Assembly (NCBI RefSeq): GCF_003474385.1
Contig: NZ_QUCY01000001.1
Coordinates: 62,001-126,000 of the forward strand
Direction: 5' to 3'
Origin: Senegalimassilia sp003474385
Lineage (GTDB): Bacteria; Actinomycetota; Coriobacteriia; Coriobacteriales; Eggerthellaceae
Length of the DNA: 64,000 nt
Position numbers and translations under genes: made by a program. Below the pieces are notes generated by a model. The model had not been told where the DNA came from, made no database searches, and worked only from the letters and a program-made list of their open reading frames with translations. The first letter of the stretch is position 1. Every line of letters begins with the position of its first letter. Below, piece by piece: positions 1-8,190 of this stretch.

Positions 1-1
1 T

Positions 2-1177
2 ATGAACGTGAGGAATTACCGGGTGTATATCGAAGATCAAGAAGCACTGGAGGCGTTCGTCGAGCGAGCACGCCGCTCAAGCATCCTTGCCATCGACACC
101 GAGTTTTTACGCGAGAAGACCTATTATGCGCGCCTGTGCTTGATCCAATTCGCCACCGACGACGAGGTGGCGGTGGTCGACCCGTTTTGCATAGAAGACC
201 TGCATGTGCTGGCCCCGCTTCTCGAGGATGCCGGCGTCATGAAGGTGCTGCACTCCGGCGGGCAGGACCTCGAGATCTTATGGCACGAGGTGGGCGTGCT
301 GCCCCAGCCGCTGTTCGACACGCAGGTTGCGGCGGCGCTTTTGGGGCACACGCAGCAGATCGGCTATGGGGCCTTGGTCGGCGCCGAGTGCGGCGTGGCG
401 CTTAAGAAGGTCGATTCCTTCACCGACTGGTCGCGTCGCCCCCTGTCGGAATCCCAGCTGCGCTATGCCGCCGATGACGTCATCTATCTTCCCCGCATGT
501 ACGAGCATATGAAGCAGGAATTGGAGCGCCAAGGGCGCCTTCATTGGCTCGATCCCGAGTTCGCCGAGATGTGCGATCCTGCGCGTTTCGAATCCGATGA
601 ACGCGAACGCTACCGCAGGCTCAAGCGCGTCGGCCAGCTTTCGCGAAAGCAGCTTGCGGCGGCCCGCGAGGTGGCTGCATGGCGCGAGGTCACGGCGCAG
701 AAGCGCAACGTGCCGCGTAAGTGGGTCATCACCGACGAGCAGATCGTGGAGGCGTGCAAGCGCGAGGCCCGTACCATCGACGAGCTGTTCATGGTGCGCG
801 GCATGCGCGAGAAGCTCAACACCCGCGATGCTCGAACGGTTGCCGGTCTTATGAAGAAGGCGTTGGAATCCGGTCCGCAAAGCTGGCCGGAACTCGACCG
901 CAGCGGGCGCAACGAGCCCAACGTGGATGCGCCGCTCGACCTTATGAGCGCGCTTGTGCGCCTGCGCGCCAAGGAGAACGGCGTGGCGTTCCCCACGCTG
1001 GCAAGCCACGATGACCTGGTGCGCATGGCTCGCGGATATCGTCAGGGCATTGACCTTCTGCGCGGCTGGCGCCGGGCGCTCGTGGGCGAGGAGCTCATCG
1101 AGCTGCTCGAGGGCAAGCTCGTGCTGTCCTTGAACGGCCATGATTTGCGCGTCACGCGCCTGGATGGCGAAGAGTAG
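2..1177 (+). CDS. rnd: Ribonuclease D
   Basis: A 391-residue 3'-5' exoribonuclease of the DEDD family, expected to trim 3' ends of tRNA precursors and other stable RNAs in the cytoplasm. The sequence shows the DxE of Exo I at residues 32-34, the Exo II aspartate near D89 and the Exo III Y-x3-D signature at Y155/D159. An HRDC-type helical region follows from about residue 208, and the C-terminal quarter fits a second HRDC-like domain. The length matches the family. The ATG lies one base inside the window, so the ribosome binding site is not visible and a slightly earlier start cannot be excluded. The gene ends with TAG and is followed by a 220-base spacer with a small GC hairpin (1188-1202) that has no T tract. 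Confidence 0.93.
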   Translation: MNVRNYRVYIEDQEALEAFVERARRSSILAIDTEFLREKTYYARLCLIQFATDDEVAVVDPFCIEDLHVLAPLLEDAGVMKVLHSGGQDLEILWHEVGVLPQPLFDTQVAAALLGHTQQIGYGALVGAECGVALKKVDSFTDWSRRPLSESQLRYAADDVIYLPRMYEHMKQELERQGRLHWLDPEFAEMCDPARFESDERERYRRLKRVGQLSRKQLAAAREVAAWREVTAQKRNVPRKWVITDEQIVEACKREARTIDELFMVRGMREKLNTRDARTVAGLMKKALESGPQSWPELDRSGRNEPNVDAPLDLMSALVRLRAKENGVAFPTLASHDDLVRMARGYRQGIDLLRGWRRALVGEELIELLEGKLVLSLNGHDLRVTRLDGEE

Positions 1178-1397
1178 CTAACGCGTCGCCGCGTTGCGCG
1201 GCAACTTGAACGCGGCGAATGCGATGCGTTTCCGGTAACGGATTGCGAACGTTTCGCGGGAACATTCGTGAAGCTGCGGGCAAGGGGTTTCGCTTCGGTA
1301 TACTTTTGGTTCGTTTAACCGAGCGCGCCGCCTTGCGGCTGCGCCCCGGGGCGCAGGGCATGCGCCGTACGCATTCGATAGGAGTTGCATCACCCAC

Positions 1398-2060
1398 ATG
1401 AGCATGAGCTATTTGAGCCTGATCGTCGTCACCATGGTCATTGGCATGGGCGCGTCGTGGTACGTGAACCGCCAGATCAACAAATACCTGCACGTTCCCG
1501 CGTCCACGCGCGTCACTGGCGCGCAGATGGCGGAGATGATGCTTGCCGCAAACGGCGTGCATGGCGTGCAGGTGTATCGCGGCGGCCCGCAGCAGGACCA
1601 TTTCGACCCTCGCAGCAACTCCATTACCTTGGACCCTGATGCGTTCGGCGGAACCTCCATCACCGCCATCGCCACGGCATGCCACGAGGCCGGCCACGCC
1701 ATCCAGTTCGCGCAGGGGTATGCTCCCATGAAAATCCGCGGCGCATTGGTGCCGGCGGTGAACTTCGCGTCCAACGCCTGGGTGTTCCTGCTGATGTTCG
1801 GCATCTTCATGCAGCTGTCGGGCCTTACCACGCTTGCCATCATCATGTACGCCGTGGTGGTGCTGTTCCAGCTGGTCACGCTGCCCGTCGAGTTCGATGC
1901 ATCGCGTCGCGGCCTTGCGTATCTCAAGACCCAGGGCATCTCGCAGGCCGAGCAGGGTGGGGCGTATTCCGTGCTGCGCGCTTGCGCGCTCACCTACGTT
2001 GCCGCCGCTTTGACGTCCATCCTGCAGCTGCTGTGGCTGCTGCAGTCTCGTGACGAGTAG
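1398..2060 (+). CDS. Membrane zinc metallopeptidase, YugP family
   Basis: This 220-residue protein belongs to the YugP/Zn_peptidase_2 group of small integral-membrane proteases of poorly known substrate. The zinc motif HEAGH is at residues 96-100. A membrane segment lies at the N-terminus (about residues 4-22), two more near residues 128-160, and another at the C-terminus, as in the family. A conserved FDPRSN stretch precedes the motif. The gene stands alone behind a possible -10 box (TATACT at 1299-1304). A strong terminator follows just after its stop. The family is clear; the physiological substrate is unknown. Confidence 0.85.
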   Translation: MSMSYLSLIVVTMVIGMGASWYVNRQINKYLHVPASTRVTGAQMAEMMLAANGVHGVQVYRGGPQQDHFDPRSNSITLDPDAFGGTSITAIATACHEAGHAIQFAQGYAPMKIRGALVPAVNFASNAWVFLLMFGIFMQLSGLTTLAIIMYAVVVLFQLVTLPVEFDASRRGLAYLKTQGISQAEQGGAYSVLRACALTYVAAALTSILQLLWLLQSRDE

Positions 2061-3729
2061 CAACGTGGCCTACGATCGATCATATAACAGCGCCGCGGGC
2101 AAACCCCGCGGCGTTTTTGCTAACTCGGGGGCTTCCTCGGGCTCGGCGCGAAACGCCGAGGAGGCGGCCCGCGCCTGCGCTGCCGCGTTCGGAGCGCATA
2201 AGGCGACGGGTGCGAACGCGGCTTCGCGTAACGGGGGAGCTTCAACGCAGGAATCCGCTTCGCGCGCCTTATCGGTGTCTGCTGCCATGCAGCTGGCGAA
2301 AGGGGCGCTCGAAGGCGTGACGGTGTGCCTGGTCGGTGAGATTTCCGAGCTGTCGAACAAGCCCGGGTACAAGGCCGTGTACTTCACGATCAAGGACAAG
2401 TCGGCAAGTCTTCCGTGCATGATGTGGAACAACCGCTTCCGCGCCGCTGGCGTGCAGGTAGCGGTCGGCCAGCTGGTGGAGCTGACGGGCAGGTTCACGC
2501 TGTACGCGGCGAAAGGTCGCATGAACTTCGACGTGTTCTCGTTGGCGCCGGTAGGCGAGGGCCAATTGCGCTTGCAGGTGGCCAACCTAGCACGGAAGCT
2601 TTCCGCCGAAGGCCTTGCGGACCCCGCGCGAAAGCTGCCTTTGCCTGCATACCCGCTTACCATCGGCTTGGTCACAAGCCCGCGCGGCGATGCGGTGCAC
2701 GATGTGCTGCGCACCTTGCGCCGCCGTTTTCCCGTGGCGCGGGTGCTGTTCTCCGGCGTGGCGGTCGAAGGTCCGCAGGCCCCGGCCGGCATCGTGGAGG
2801 GCATGCGCGCCGTGGTTCATGCCGGTGCCGAGGTGGTGCTCGTGGTGCGCGGCGGCGGATCGTACGAGGACCTTATGCCGTTCAACGACGAGTTCTTGGC
2901 CCGCATGATCGTCAAATGCCCCGTGCCGGTGGTCACGGGCATCGGGCATGAACCCGATACGTCCATTGCCGACATGGTCGCCGACGTGCGCGCTTCAACG
3001 CCCACGGCCGCCGCCGAGGCGGTGAGCCCCGCCCGTGAGAACCTTGATGCGCTCTTCGGTGCGCGTCGCGGCAGTCTGGATACTTGCGTTCGGCGTGCTA
3101 TCGAGGGCAGTGCGGCGCAGGTCGGGCGCATCGCTAGCCGCCCGGTCTTCTGCGACCCCAATGCTTTGCTAGCAGTTTCGGCGCAGGGTGTCGACCTGTA
3201 CGCCGACAGGCTGGCAAGGGCGCTGCCCGCTAGCTTGGATCGCGATCGCGCGCAGGTTGATCGGCTGCGCGAGCGTTTAGGTTCGGCGCTTCCCAACGCC
3301 TTGACCCTCGACGTTGCCGCCGTTCAGCGGCAACGCGAGCGTTTGACGCAGGCGCTATCGCAGGTGCTCGACCCGCCGACGTCGCAAACGCAACGCGCAC
3401 GCGAACGTCTGGTGCGCGTGATGCCGCTGGGATGCGAACGCCAACGCGTTGCGCTCGACCATGATCAGCGGCGCTTGCGCGCCGTGGGTTGCCAACTGCT
3501 CGAGCCGTTTCGCCGGCAGGCGGGCCTTTCGGCGGCGCAGCTTGATGCGCTGTCGCCCTTGTCCGTCCTTGGCAGGGGCTACTCCATCGCCCGCGACGGC
3601 GATGGGGACGTAGTGAAGTCGGTCGAGCAGGCGAAGCCGGGGCAGCCGCTTGACGTGACGGTGTCGGATGGCGTTCTCGAGTGCAGCGTGTCGAGGGTCC
3701 GGCGCGCCGGCGTGGACGATATCGCGTGA
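2050..3729 (+). CDS. xseA: Exodeoxyribonuclease VII large subunit
   Basis: Large subunit of exonuclease VII, which degrades single-stranded DNA from both ends in mismatch repair and DNA damage processing. An N-terminal OB-fold (about residues 80-175 from the GTG) is followed by the catalytic domain with the conserved GGGS, GIGHEPD and ASTPTAAAE blocks, then a long arginine-rich helical region that binds XseB. xseB follows at once. From GTG 2050 the protein has 559 residues, longer than the usual 400-460. The first 75 or so residues are low in complexity and a perfect terminator hairpin (2091-2118) lies inside them. The true start may therefore be later, for example GTG 2275, which still keeps the conserved leader of the OB-fold. 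Function is certain; the start is not. Confidence 0.88.
   Translation: MTSSNVAYDRSYNSAAGKPRGVFANSGASSGSARNAEEAARACAAAFGAHKATGANAASRNGGASTQESASRALSVSAAMQLAKGALEGVTVCLVGEISELSNKPGYKAVYFTIKDKSASLPCMMWNNRFRAAGVQVAVGQLVELTGRFTLYAAKGRMNFDVFSLAPVGEGQLRLQVANLARKLSAEGLADPARKLPLPAYPLTIGLVTSPRGDAVHDVLRTLRRRFPVARVLFSGVAVEGPQAPAGIVEGMRAVVHAGAEVVLVVRGGGSYEDLMPFNDEFLARMIVKCPVPVVTGIGHEPDTSIADMVADVRASTPTAAAEAVSPARENLDALFGARRGSLDTCVRRAIEGSAAQVGRIASRPVFCDPNALLAVSAQGVDLYADRLARALPASLDRDRAQVDRLRERLGSALPNALTLDVAAVQRQRERLTQALSQVLDPPTSQTQRARERLVRVMPLGCERQRVALDHDQRRLRAVGCQLLEPFRRQAGLSAAQLDALSPLSVLGRGYSIARDGDGDVVKSVEQAKPGQPLDVTVSDGVLECSVSRVRRAGVDDIA
2091..2118 (+). terminator. Rho-independent terminator after the YugP gene
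   Basis: A perfect 9-bp GC stem (CGCCGCGGG / CCCGCGGCG) with a 5-base loop is followed by five T. It lies 31 bases after the YugP stop and inside the 5' part of the longest xseA reading frame. Confidence 0.8.
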
Positions 3730-3742
3730 AAGGAATCATCAA

Positions 3743-3997
3743 ATGGGCAATGAGGCTTTGAAGCCGGTAGAGGATCTGACGTTTCGCGAGGCCATGGCGG
3801 AGCTGGACGGCATCGTCGGCGTGCTTGAATCCAACACCCTCGAGCTGGAGGACAGCCTTGCCAGCTACGAGCGCGGGGTTGCGCTGCTGCGCGCCCTGCA
3901 GGGCCGCCTGGCAACTGCGCAACAGAAGGTCGACGTGCTCATGGGCCAGCTTGAGCCGGAGGTGTCGGACGAGCAGCGCGATACCACGCTTTCGTAA
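3743..3997 (+). CDS. xseB: Exodeoxyribonuclease VII small subunit
   Basis: An 84-residue protein with the XseB signature: a TFREAMAELDGIV helix followed by LE-rich helix-forming sequence ending in a polar tail. XseB binds several copies per XseA chain and is needed for exonuclease activity. ATG 3743 is chosen because AAAGGAA stands about 7 bases upstream and the N-terminus then matches family length. It starts 13 bases after the xseA stop, so the two are surely co-transcribed. Confidence 0.9.
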   Translation: MGNEALKPVEDLTFREAMAELDGIVGVLESNTLELEDSLASYERGVALLRALQGRLATAQQKVDVLMGQLEPEVSDEQRDTTLS

Positions 3998-4103
3998 CGC
4001 CGCTTGCCGACAGAGTGCCGCGCGGGCGCCGCTTGCAGCAACGTGCGGCGTGTTTTGCATCTACAATGAGTGCTCGAAATCTTTTGGGTAAGGAGGCAGG
4101 CCG

Positions 4104-5318
4104 TTGAACGTTTTGGTTATCAATGCGGGTTCATCTTCGCTGAAGTACCAGCTTATCAATGTTGAAACGCATACGCTCATGGCCAAGGGCATTTGCGAGC
4201 GCGTCGGTTCGGCCGAGGCGTTCCACAAGCACGGTCTTGACGATAATGAAGTGGTCATCGACGCGAAGATGGCGGACCATGACGACGCTATGGCGCTCGT
4301 GCTTGAATCCCTGGTCTCGGGCGAGGACGCCGCGATCGCTTCGCTTTCCGAGATCGACGCCGTCGGTCATCGCATCGTCCAGGGCGGCAAATACTTCGAT
4401 CGCTCCGTTCTCATCGACGACGATGTCATCGCGAAGATCGACGAGCTTGCCGAGCTGGCGCCTTTGCACAACGGCGCGGCGCTTATGGGCATCCATGCTT
4501 GCATGAAGCACATGCCCGGCATCCCCATGGTTGCCGTGTTCGATACCTCGTTCTTCACCACGTTGCCGCCGAAGGCGTACATGTACCCGCTCCCTTATGA
4601 GCTGTACGAGAAGTATGCCATCCGCAAGTACGGTGCTCACGGCACTTCGCATCGCTATATTTCCGAGCGCGCTGCCGCGGTGCTCGACGAGCCCCTTGAG
4701 GACCTGAAGCTGATTACGCTACATCTGGGCAACGGCTGCTCGGCATCGGCGATCGACCATGGCGTGGCCGTGGACACCTCCATGGGCCTCACCCCGCTCG
4801 ACGGCCTTATGATGGGCACCCGCTGCGGTGCCATCGACCCGGCTATCGTGCCGTTCGTCATGGAACATGAGAACCTTACCGCCGAGGAAATGAACAACCT
4901 CATGAACAAGCAGTCCGGTTTGCTCGGCATCTCCGGCGTGTCCAACGACCTGCGCAGCGTGCGCACGGCCTCTGAAGAGGGCAACGAGCGCGCCATGCTG
5001 GCCTATGACATGTTCTCCAACTCGGTGAAGAAGTACATCGGCCAGTACATCGCCGTCATGGGCGGCGTGGACGCCATCGTGCTGACCGCCGGCGTGGGTG
5101 AGAACTGCGACAAGATGCGTCGCATGATCTTCTCCGGCCTGCAGCCTTTGGGCATCGTGCTGGACGAGGAGAAGAACCGCCATCGCGGTTTTGAGCGCAT
5201 CATCTCTACCGATGATTCAGCGGTGCAGATCATCATCATCCCGACCAACGAGGAGTACATGATCGCGCGCGACACCTACGAGATCGTGCACGACCAGATG
5301 GTCGGCATCCAGCCGTAA
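4104..5318 (+). CDS. ackA: Acetate kinase
   Basis: A 404-residue acetate kinase, which interconverts acetyl phosphate + ADP with acetate + ATP and is the substrate-level phosphorylation step of fermentative acetate formation. It shows the family's opening NAGSSSLKYQ at residues 7-16, the central HLGNGCS phosphate loop and the GVGEN motif near the C-terminus. The start is TTG, supported by AAGGAGG at 4090-4096 and the match of the first residues to the family. A possible -10 (TACAAT, 4062-4067) precedes it. Its usual partner pta lies downstream on the opposite strand, so the pair is convergent rather than an operon. Confidence 0.95.
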   Translation: MNVLVINAGSSSLKYQLINVETHTLMAKGICERVGSAEAFHKHGLDDNEVVIDAKMADHDDAMALVLESLVSGEDAAIASLSEIDAVGHRIVQGGKYFDRSVLIDDDVIAKIDELAELAPLHNGAALMGIHACMKHMPGIPMVAVFDTSFFTTLPPKAYMYPLPYELYEKYAIRKYGAHGTSHRYISERAAAVLDEPLEDLKLITLHLGNGCSASAIDHGVAVDTSMGLTPLDGLMMGTRCGAIDPAIVPFVMEHENLTAEEMNNLMNKQSGLLGISGVSNDLRSVRTASEEGNERAMLAYDMFSNSVKKYIGQYIAVMGGVDAIVLTAGVGENCDKMRRMIFSGLQPLGIVLDEEKNRHRGFERIISTDDSAVQIIIIPTNEEYMIARDTYEIVHDQMVGIQP

Positions 5319-5367
5319 GCCGCCGGTTGCCCCATAGCGGCAAAACGCTGCGTTACCCGCAATGTCG

Positions 5368-5395
5368 AAAAGCCCTCGAGAGAGGGCTTTTCTTT
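5368..5395 (+). terminator. Terminator of ackA
   Basis: A perfect 10-bp stem (AAAAGCCCTC / GAGGGCTTTT) with loop GAGA is followed by CTTTT. The A/T-flanked stem could also work on the opposite strand. Confidence 0.9.
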
Positions 5396-5694
5396 TGGCG
5401 TATGCGGTCAAGGGTTGTCGGGTGTCGCGCGTGTTGATGCCTCGGATCGACTTAAGATGGCGGCTAGCAGGGTTTTCCGCTGGTTTGCGGGTGTGGACTG
5501 CGCATAGTGAGCGATGCGGCTGCGAGCCGCCTTGAAATCTCGGTAACCGTTTTTCTGGGTCCATGGACGTATGTTTAAGCTTCAAAACAGATTCAAACCG
5601 TAATGACTGCATTGGCGCCGTTACGGTATGCGTGATTGGCGAGGTTCGCGGCCTGGAGCATGCGGGGGTTCTTGGTTGTCTCGGCAGATTCGAC

Positions 5695-5744
5695 AAGAAA
5701 GCCCCCGCTTTCCGAACGTGGTCTTCGATTCAGGAAGCGGGGGC
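5695..5744 (-). terminator. Terminator of pta
   Basis: On the minus strand GCCCCCGCTTCC pairs with GGAAAGCGGGGGC (one bulged base) across a 20-base loop and runs into TTTCTTG. It lies about 55 bases past the pta stop. Confidence 0.75.
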
Positions 5745-5799
5745 GTGTGCGCTTGGGGTTCAGGCTCTTGTTGCGGGGGCGCTTTTGCGTTGGTACGGG

Positions 5800-6807
5800 C
5801 TACTGGGCGTCGGCGGCTTTTTTCGCCTGTGCCTGCACGCACGTGATGGCGATGACGCCCACGATGTCATGTGCGCTGCAGCCGCGAGACAGGTCGTTGA
5901 CGGGGGCGGCGATGCCCTGGGTCACCGGGCCGAACGCCTCGGCGTGCGCCAGGCGCTGCACCAGCTTGTAGCCGATGTTGCCCGCATCAAGGTCGGGGAA
6001 GATCAAGCAGTTTGCCTTGCCGGCAACCTTGCTGTCGGGGGCCTTCGAAGCGCCCACGGAAGGCACCATGGCGGCATCGGCCTGCAGCTCGCCGTCGAGC
6101 GCCAGCTCGGGTGCCAGCTCGCGGGCGATGGCGGCAGCTTCTACCACCTTGTTCGCATCGTCGTTTTTGGCGGAGCCGTAGGTGGAGTGGGAGAGCATGG
6201 CCACCACGGGTTCGGTGCCGATAAGGGTTTTCCAGGACTGGGCGGAGTTGACGGCGATGTGCGCAAGCTTCTCCGCGTCAGGCTGGATCTCCAGGCCGCA
6301 GTCGCTGAACAGGAACGTGCCGTTCTGGCCGTACTCGCAGTTGGGGACCACCATGATGAAGAAGCTGCTGACCAGCTTCACGCCCGGGGCGGTTTTGAGG
6401 ATCTGCAGGCTGGGACGCAGCACGTCGCCGGTGGAATGGCAGGCGCCGGAGACCATGCCGTCGGCGCGGCCGGTCTTTACCATGAGCACGCCGAAGAACA
6501 GCACGTCGCGCACCTTCTCGGCGGCTTGCTCGAGGGTCATGCCCTTATGCTTGCGCAGTTCATACAAGGTGTTTGCGAACTCATCATGCAAATCGGAGTC
6601 CTGCGGGTCGATCAGCGTGACGCCGTCGAGTTTGCGCCTTGATTCCTTGATGGCGGCAACGTTGCCCAAGATGATCAGGTTGGCAACACCTTGCGCGAGG
6701 ATGGTTTCGGCTGCTTCGAGCGTACGAGGGTCGTCGCCCTCGGGTAGCACGATGGTCTGCTTGTCGGCTTTGGCGCGTGCAAGCATGGTGTCCAAAAACG
6801 AGCTCAT
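5800..6807 (-). CDS. pta: Phosphate acetyltransferase
   Basis: A 335-residue phosphotransacetylase of the short, single-domain type. It converts acetyl-CoA + phosphate to acetyl phosphate + CoA, feeding acetate kinase. The sequence carries the PTA_PTB fold blocks: VLPEGDDPRTLEAA near the N-terminus, KTGRADGMVSGA, the central LSHSTYGSA, and NCLIFPDLDAGNIGYK near the C-terminus. The ATG at 6807 is preceded on its strand by a GAAAGGGT Shine-Dalgarno. It faces ackA tail to tail across a 481-base spacer with two terminators. The two genes therefore have separate promoters and could be expressed independently. Confidence 0.95.
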   Translation of the reverse strand: MSSFLDTMLARAKADKQTIVLPEGDDPRTLEAAETILAQGVANLIILGNVAAIKESRRKLDGVTLIDPQDSDLHDEFANTLYELRKHKGMTLEQAAEKVRDVLFFGVLMVKTGRADGMVSGACHSTGDVLRPSLQILKTAPGVKLVSSFFIMVVPNCEYGQNGTFLFSDCGLEIQPDAEKLAHIAVNSAQSWKTLIGTEPVVAMLSHSTYGSAKNDDANKVVEAAAIARELAPELALDGELQADAAMVPSVGASKAPDSKVAGKANCLIFPDLDAGNIGYKLVQRLAHAEAFGPVTQGIAAPVNDLSRGCSAHDIVGVIAITCVQAQAKKAADAQ

Positions 6808-7016
6808 GTTCGTACCCTTTCTTCGCGATGTGTCGGACGCCGTTGCCGCAAGAGATATTTGGTTTATACGGCGCCCAAGCGGTTCACTTGGATTTTATCC
6901 ATAATGTCCCCGCAGGGGACAGCCGTGTGCATCTCTACCGGTAAAATGGCGAGCGAACCATTTGAACGGCGCGTTCCCGATCTCGTTTTCGCCGTTGCTT
7001 TCAGGAAAGGAAAGGC

Positions 7017-8054
7017 ATGAAAAGCATCACGTTCGCCATCCCGTGCTACAACTCCGCGGCATACATGGATAAGTGCATCGAGTCCATCCTTTCGTGCGGG
7101 GGCGACAAGGGCGTCGACGACATCGAGATCATCATCGTCGACGATGGTTCGGTCAAAGACGACACCGCGGAGAAGGCCGATCGTTGGGAGCAGCTGCATC
7201 CGGGCATCATCAAAGCCGTTCATCAGGAAAACGGCGGACACGGGCAAGCGGTGAACACCGGTTTGACGAATGCGTCGGGCTTGTACTTCAAGGTGGTAGA
7301 TTCCGACGATTGGCTTGATCGCCGTGCTATGGAGGACGTCATGGCGTACGTGCGCAGCCAAGTCGGGCGCAGCGCCCCGACCGATCTGGTCATCGCCAAT
7401 TACGTGTATGAGAAGGTGCACGAGAACACGCGCACCATCATGCATTACCGCAACGTGTTCCCCGAGGGTCGCGAGTTCGGCTGGTCCGAGGTTGGGCATT
7501 TCAATCCCAGCCAATACCTGCTCATGCACTCGGTCATCTACCGCACCGAGCTGTTGCGCGGTATGGGCCTTCAGCTGCCCAAGCACACCTTCTACGTGGA
7601 CAACATCTTCGTGTACGTGCCGCTGCCGCACGTCAAGACCATCTACTATCTCGATGTTGACATGTACCGCTACTTCATCGGCCGCGACGACCAAAGCGTT
7701 AACGAGTCGGTCATGATGAGCCGCATTGATCAGCAGCTGCGCGTCACCCGCATCATGATCGACGCCGTCCAGCTCCCCGGCGATGTGCCCGAGAAGCGGC
7801 TGGAGCGCTACATGGAGAATTATCTGTCCATGATGATGTGCATCTGCAGCATCTTCCTGCGCATGATCAACACCGTCGATGCCGAGGACGAGCGCGACGC
7901 CATCTGGCGTTATCTCAAGGAGAACAACTCCGATGTATACCGCCGAGTCAGGCACAGCGTGCTGAACATGGGCACGAACCTGCCCACTAATCTGGGACGC
8001 AAAATCGGCATCACCGGGTATCATGTGGCTCAGAGGATTTTCAAGTTCAATTAA
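7017..8054 (+). CDS. Glycosyltransferase family 2
   Basis: A 345-residue GT-A fold transferase that moves a sugar from a nucleotide donor to an unknown acceptor, probably for cell-surface polysaccharide. The fold is clear in the first 100 residues: FAIPCYNSA start, IIIVDDGS at 38-45, QENGGHGQAVNTG at 70-82 and the metal-binding DSDD at 95-98. The C-terminal 200 residues are helical and not diagnostic. No hydrophobic segment long enough for a membrane anchor is seen. The gene is monocistronic: ATG 7017 follows GGAAAGGAAAGG, and a terminator follows the stop. The acceptor cannot be read from the context. Confidence 0.85.
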   Translation: MKSITFAIPCYNSAAYMDKCIESILSCGGDKGVDDIEIIIVDDGSVKDDTAEKADRWEQLHPGIIKAVHQENGGHGQAVNTGLTNASGLYFKVVDSDDWLDRRAMEDVMAYVRSQVGRSAPTDLVIANYVYEKVHENTRTIMHYRNVFPEGREFGWSEVGHFNPSQYLLMHSVIYRTELLRGMGLQLPKHTFYVDNIFVYVPLPHVKTIYYLDVDMYRYFIGRDDQSVNESVMMSRIDQQLRVTRIMIDAVQLPGDVPEKRLERYMENYLSMMMCICSIFLRMINTVDAEDERDAIWRYLKENNSDVYRRVRHSVLNMGTNLPTNLGRKIGITGYHVAQRIFKFN

Positions 8055-8063
8055 GCGTTAAGC

Positions 8064-8092
8064 GAAAAGGCCTGCTCGCGCAGACTTTTTTG
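8064..8092 (+). terminator. Terminator of the GT2 gene
   Basis: AAAAG-CTGC pairs with GCAG-CTTTT around a TCGC loop with a small internal bulge, followed by a T run. Confidence 0.7.
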
Positions 8093-8190
8093 TTGCAACG
8101 TTTTGGCATCGCGCCGAGTTGCCGGCTTCTTTTTTCGTTTGGATTGCGTCATAATAGGCATTTCGGACGCAATTCCATAAAGGAGCATTC

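Larger units (their letters stand above)
5319..5799. other. Convergent ackA/pta intergenic region
   Basis: A 481-base spacer between two convergent genes. It holds the ackA terminator, the pta terminator and, between them, a small inverted repeat (ACCGTAA at 5597-5603 with TTACGGT at 5621-5627). No coding frame in it resembles a known protein, and the reading frames that cross it are antisense to pta. Confidence 0.6.

Noticed and set aside
278..1141. 287-residue open frame on the minus strand across the RNase D gene
   Set aside because: It is antisense to a well-conserved gene, His/Ala/Leu-rich, and matches no family; it results from the high GC content.
5563..6642. 359-residue open frame on the plus strand across pta
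   Set aside because: Antisense shadow of pta with Gly/His/Val-rich composition and no recognisable domain.
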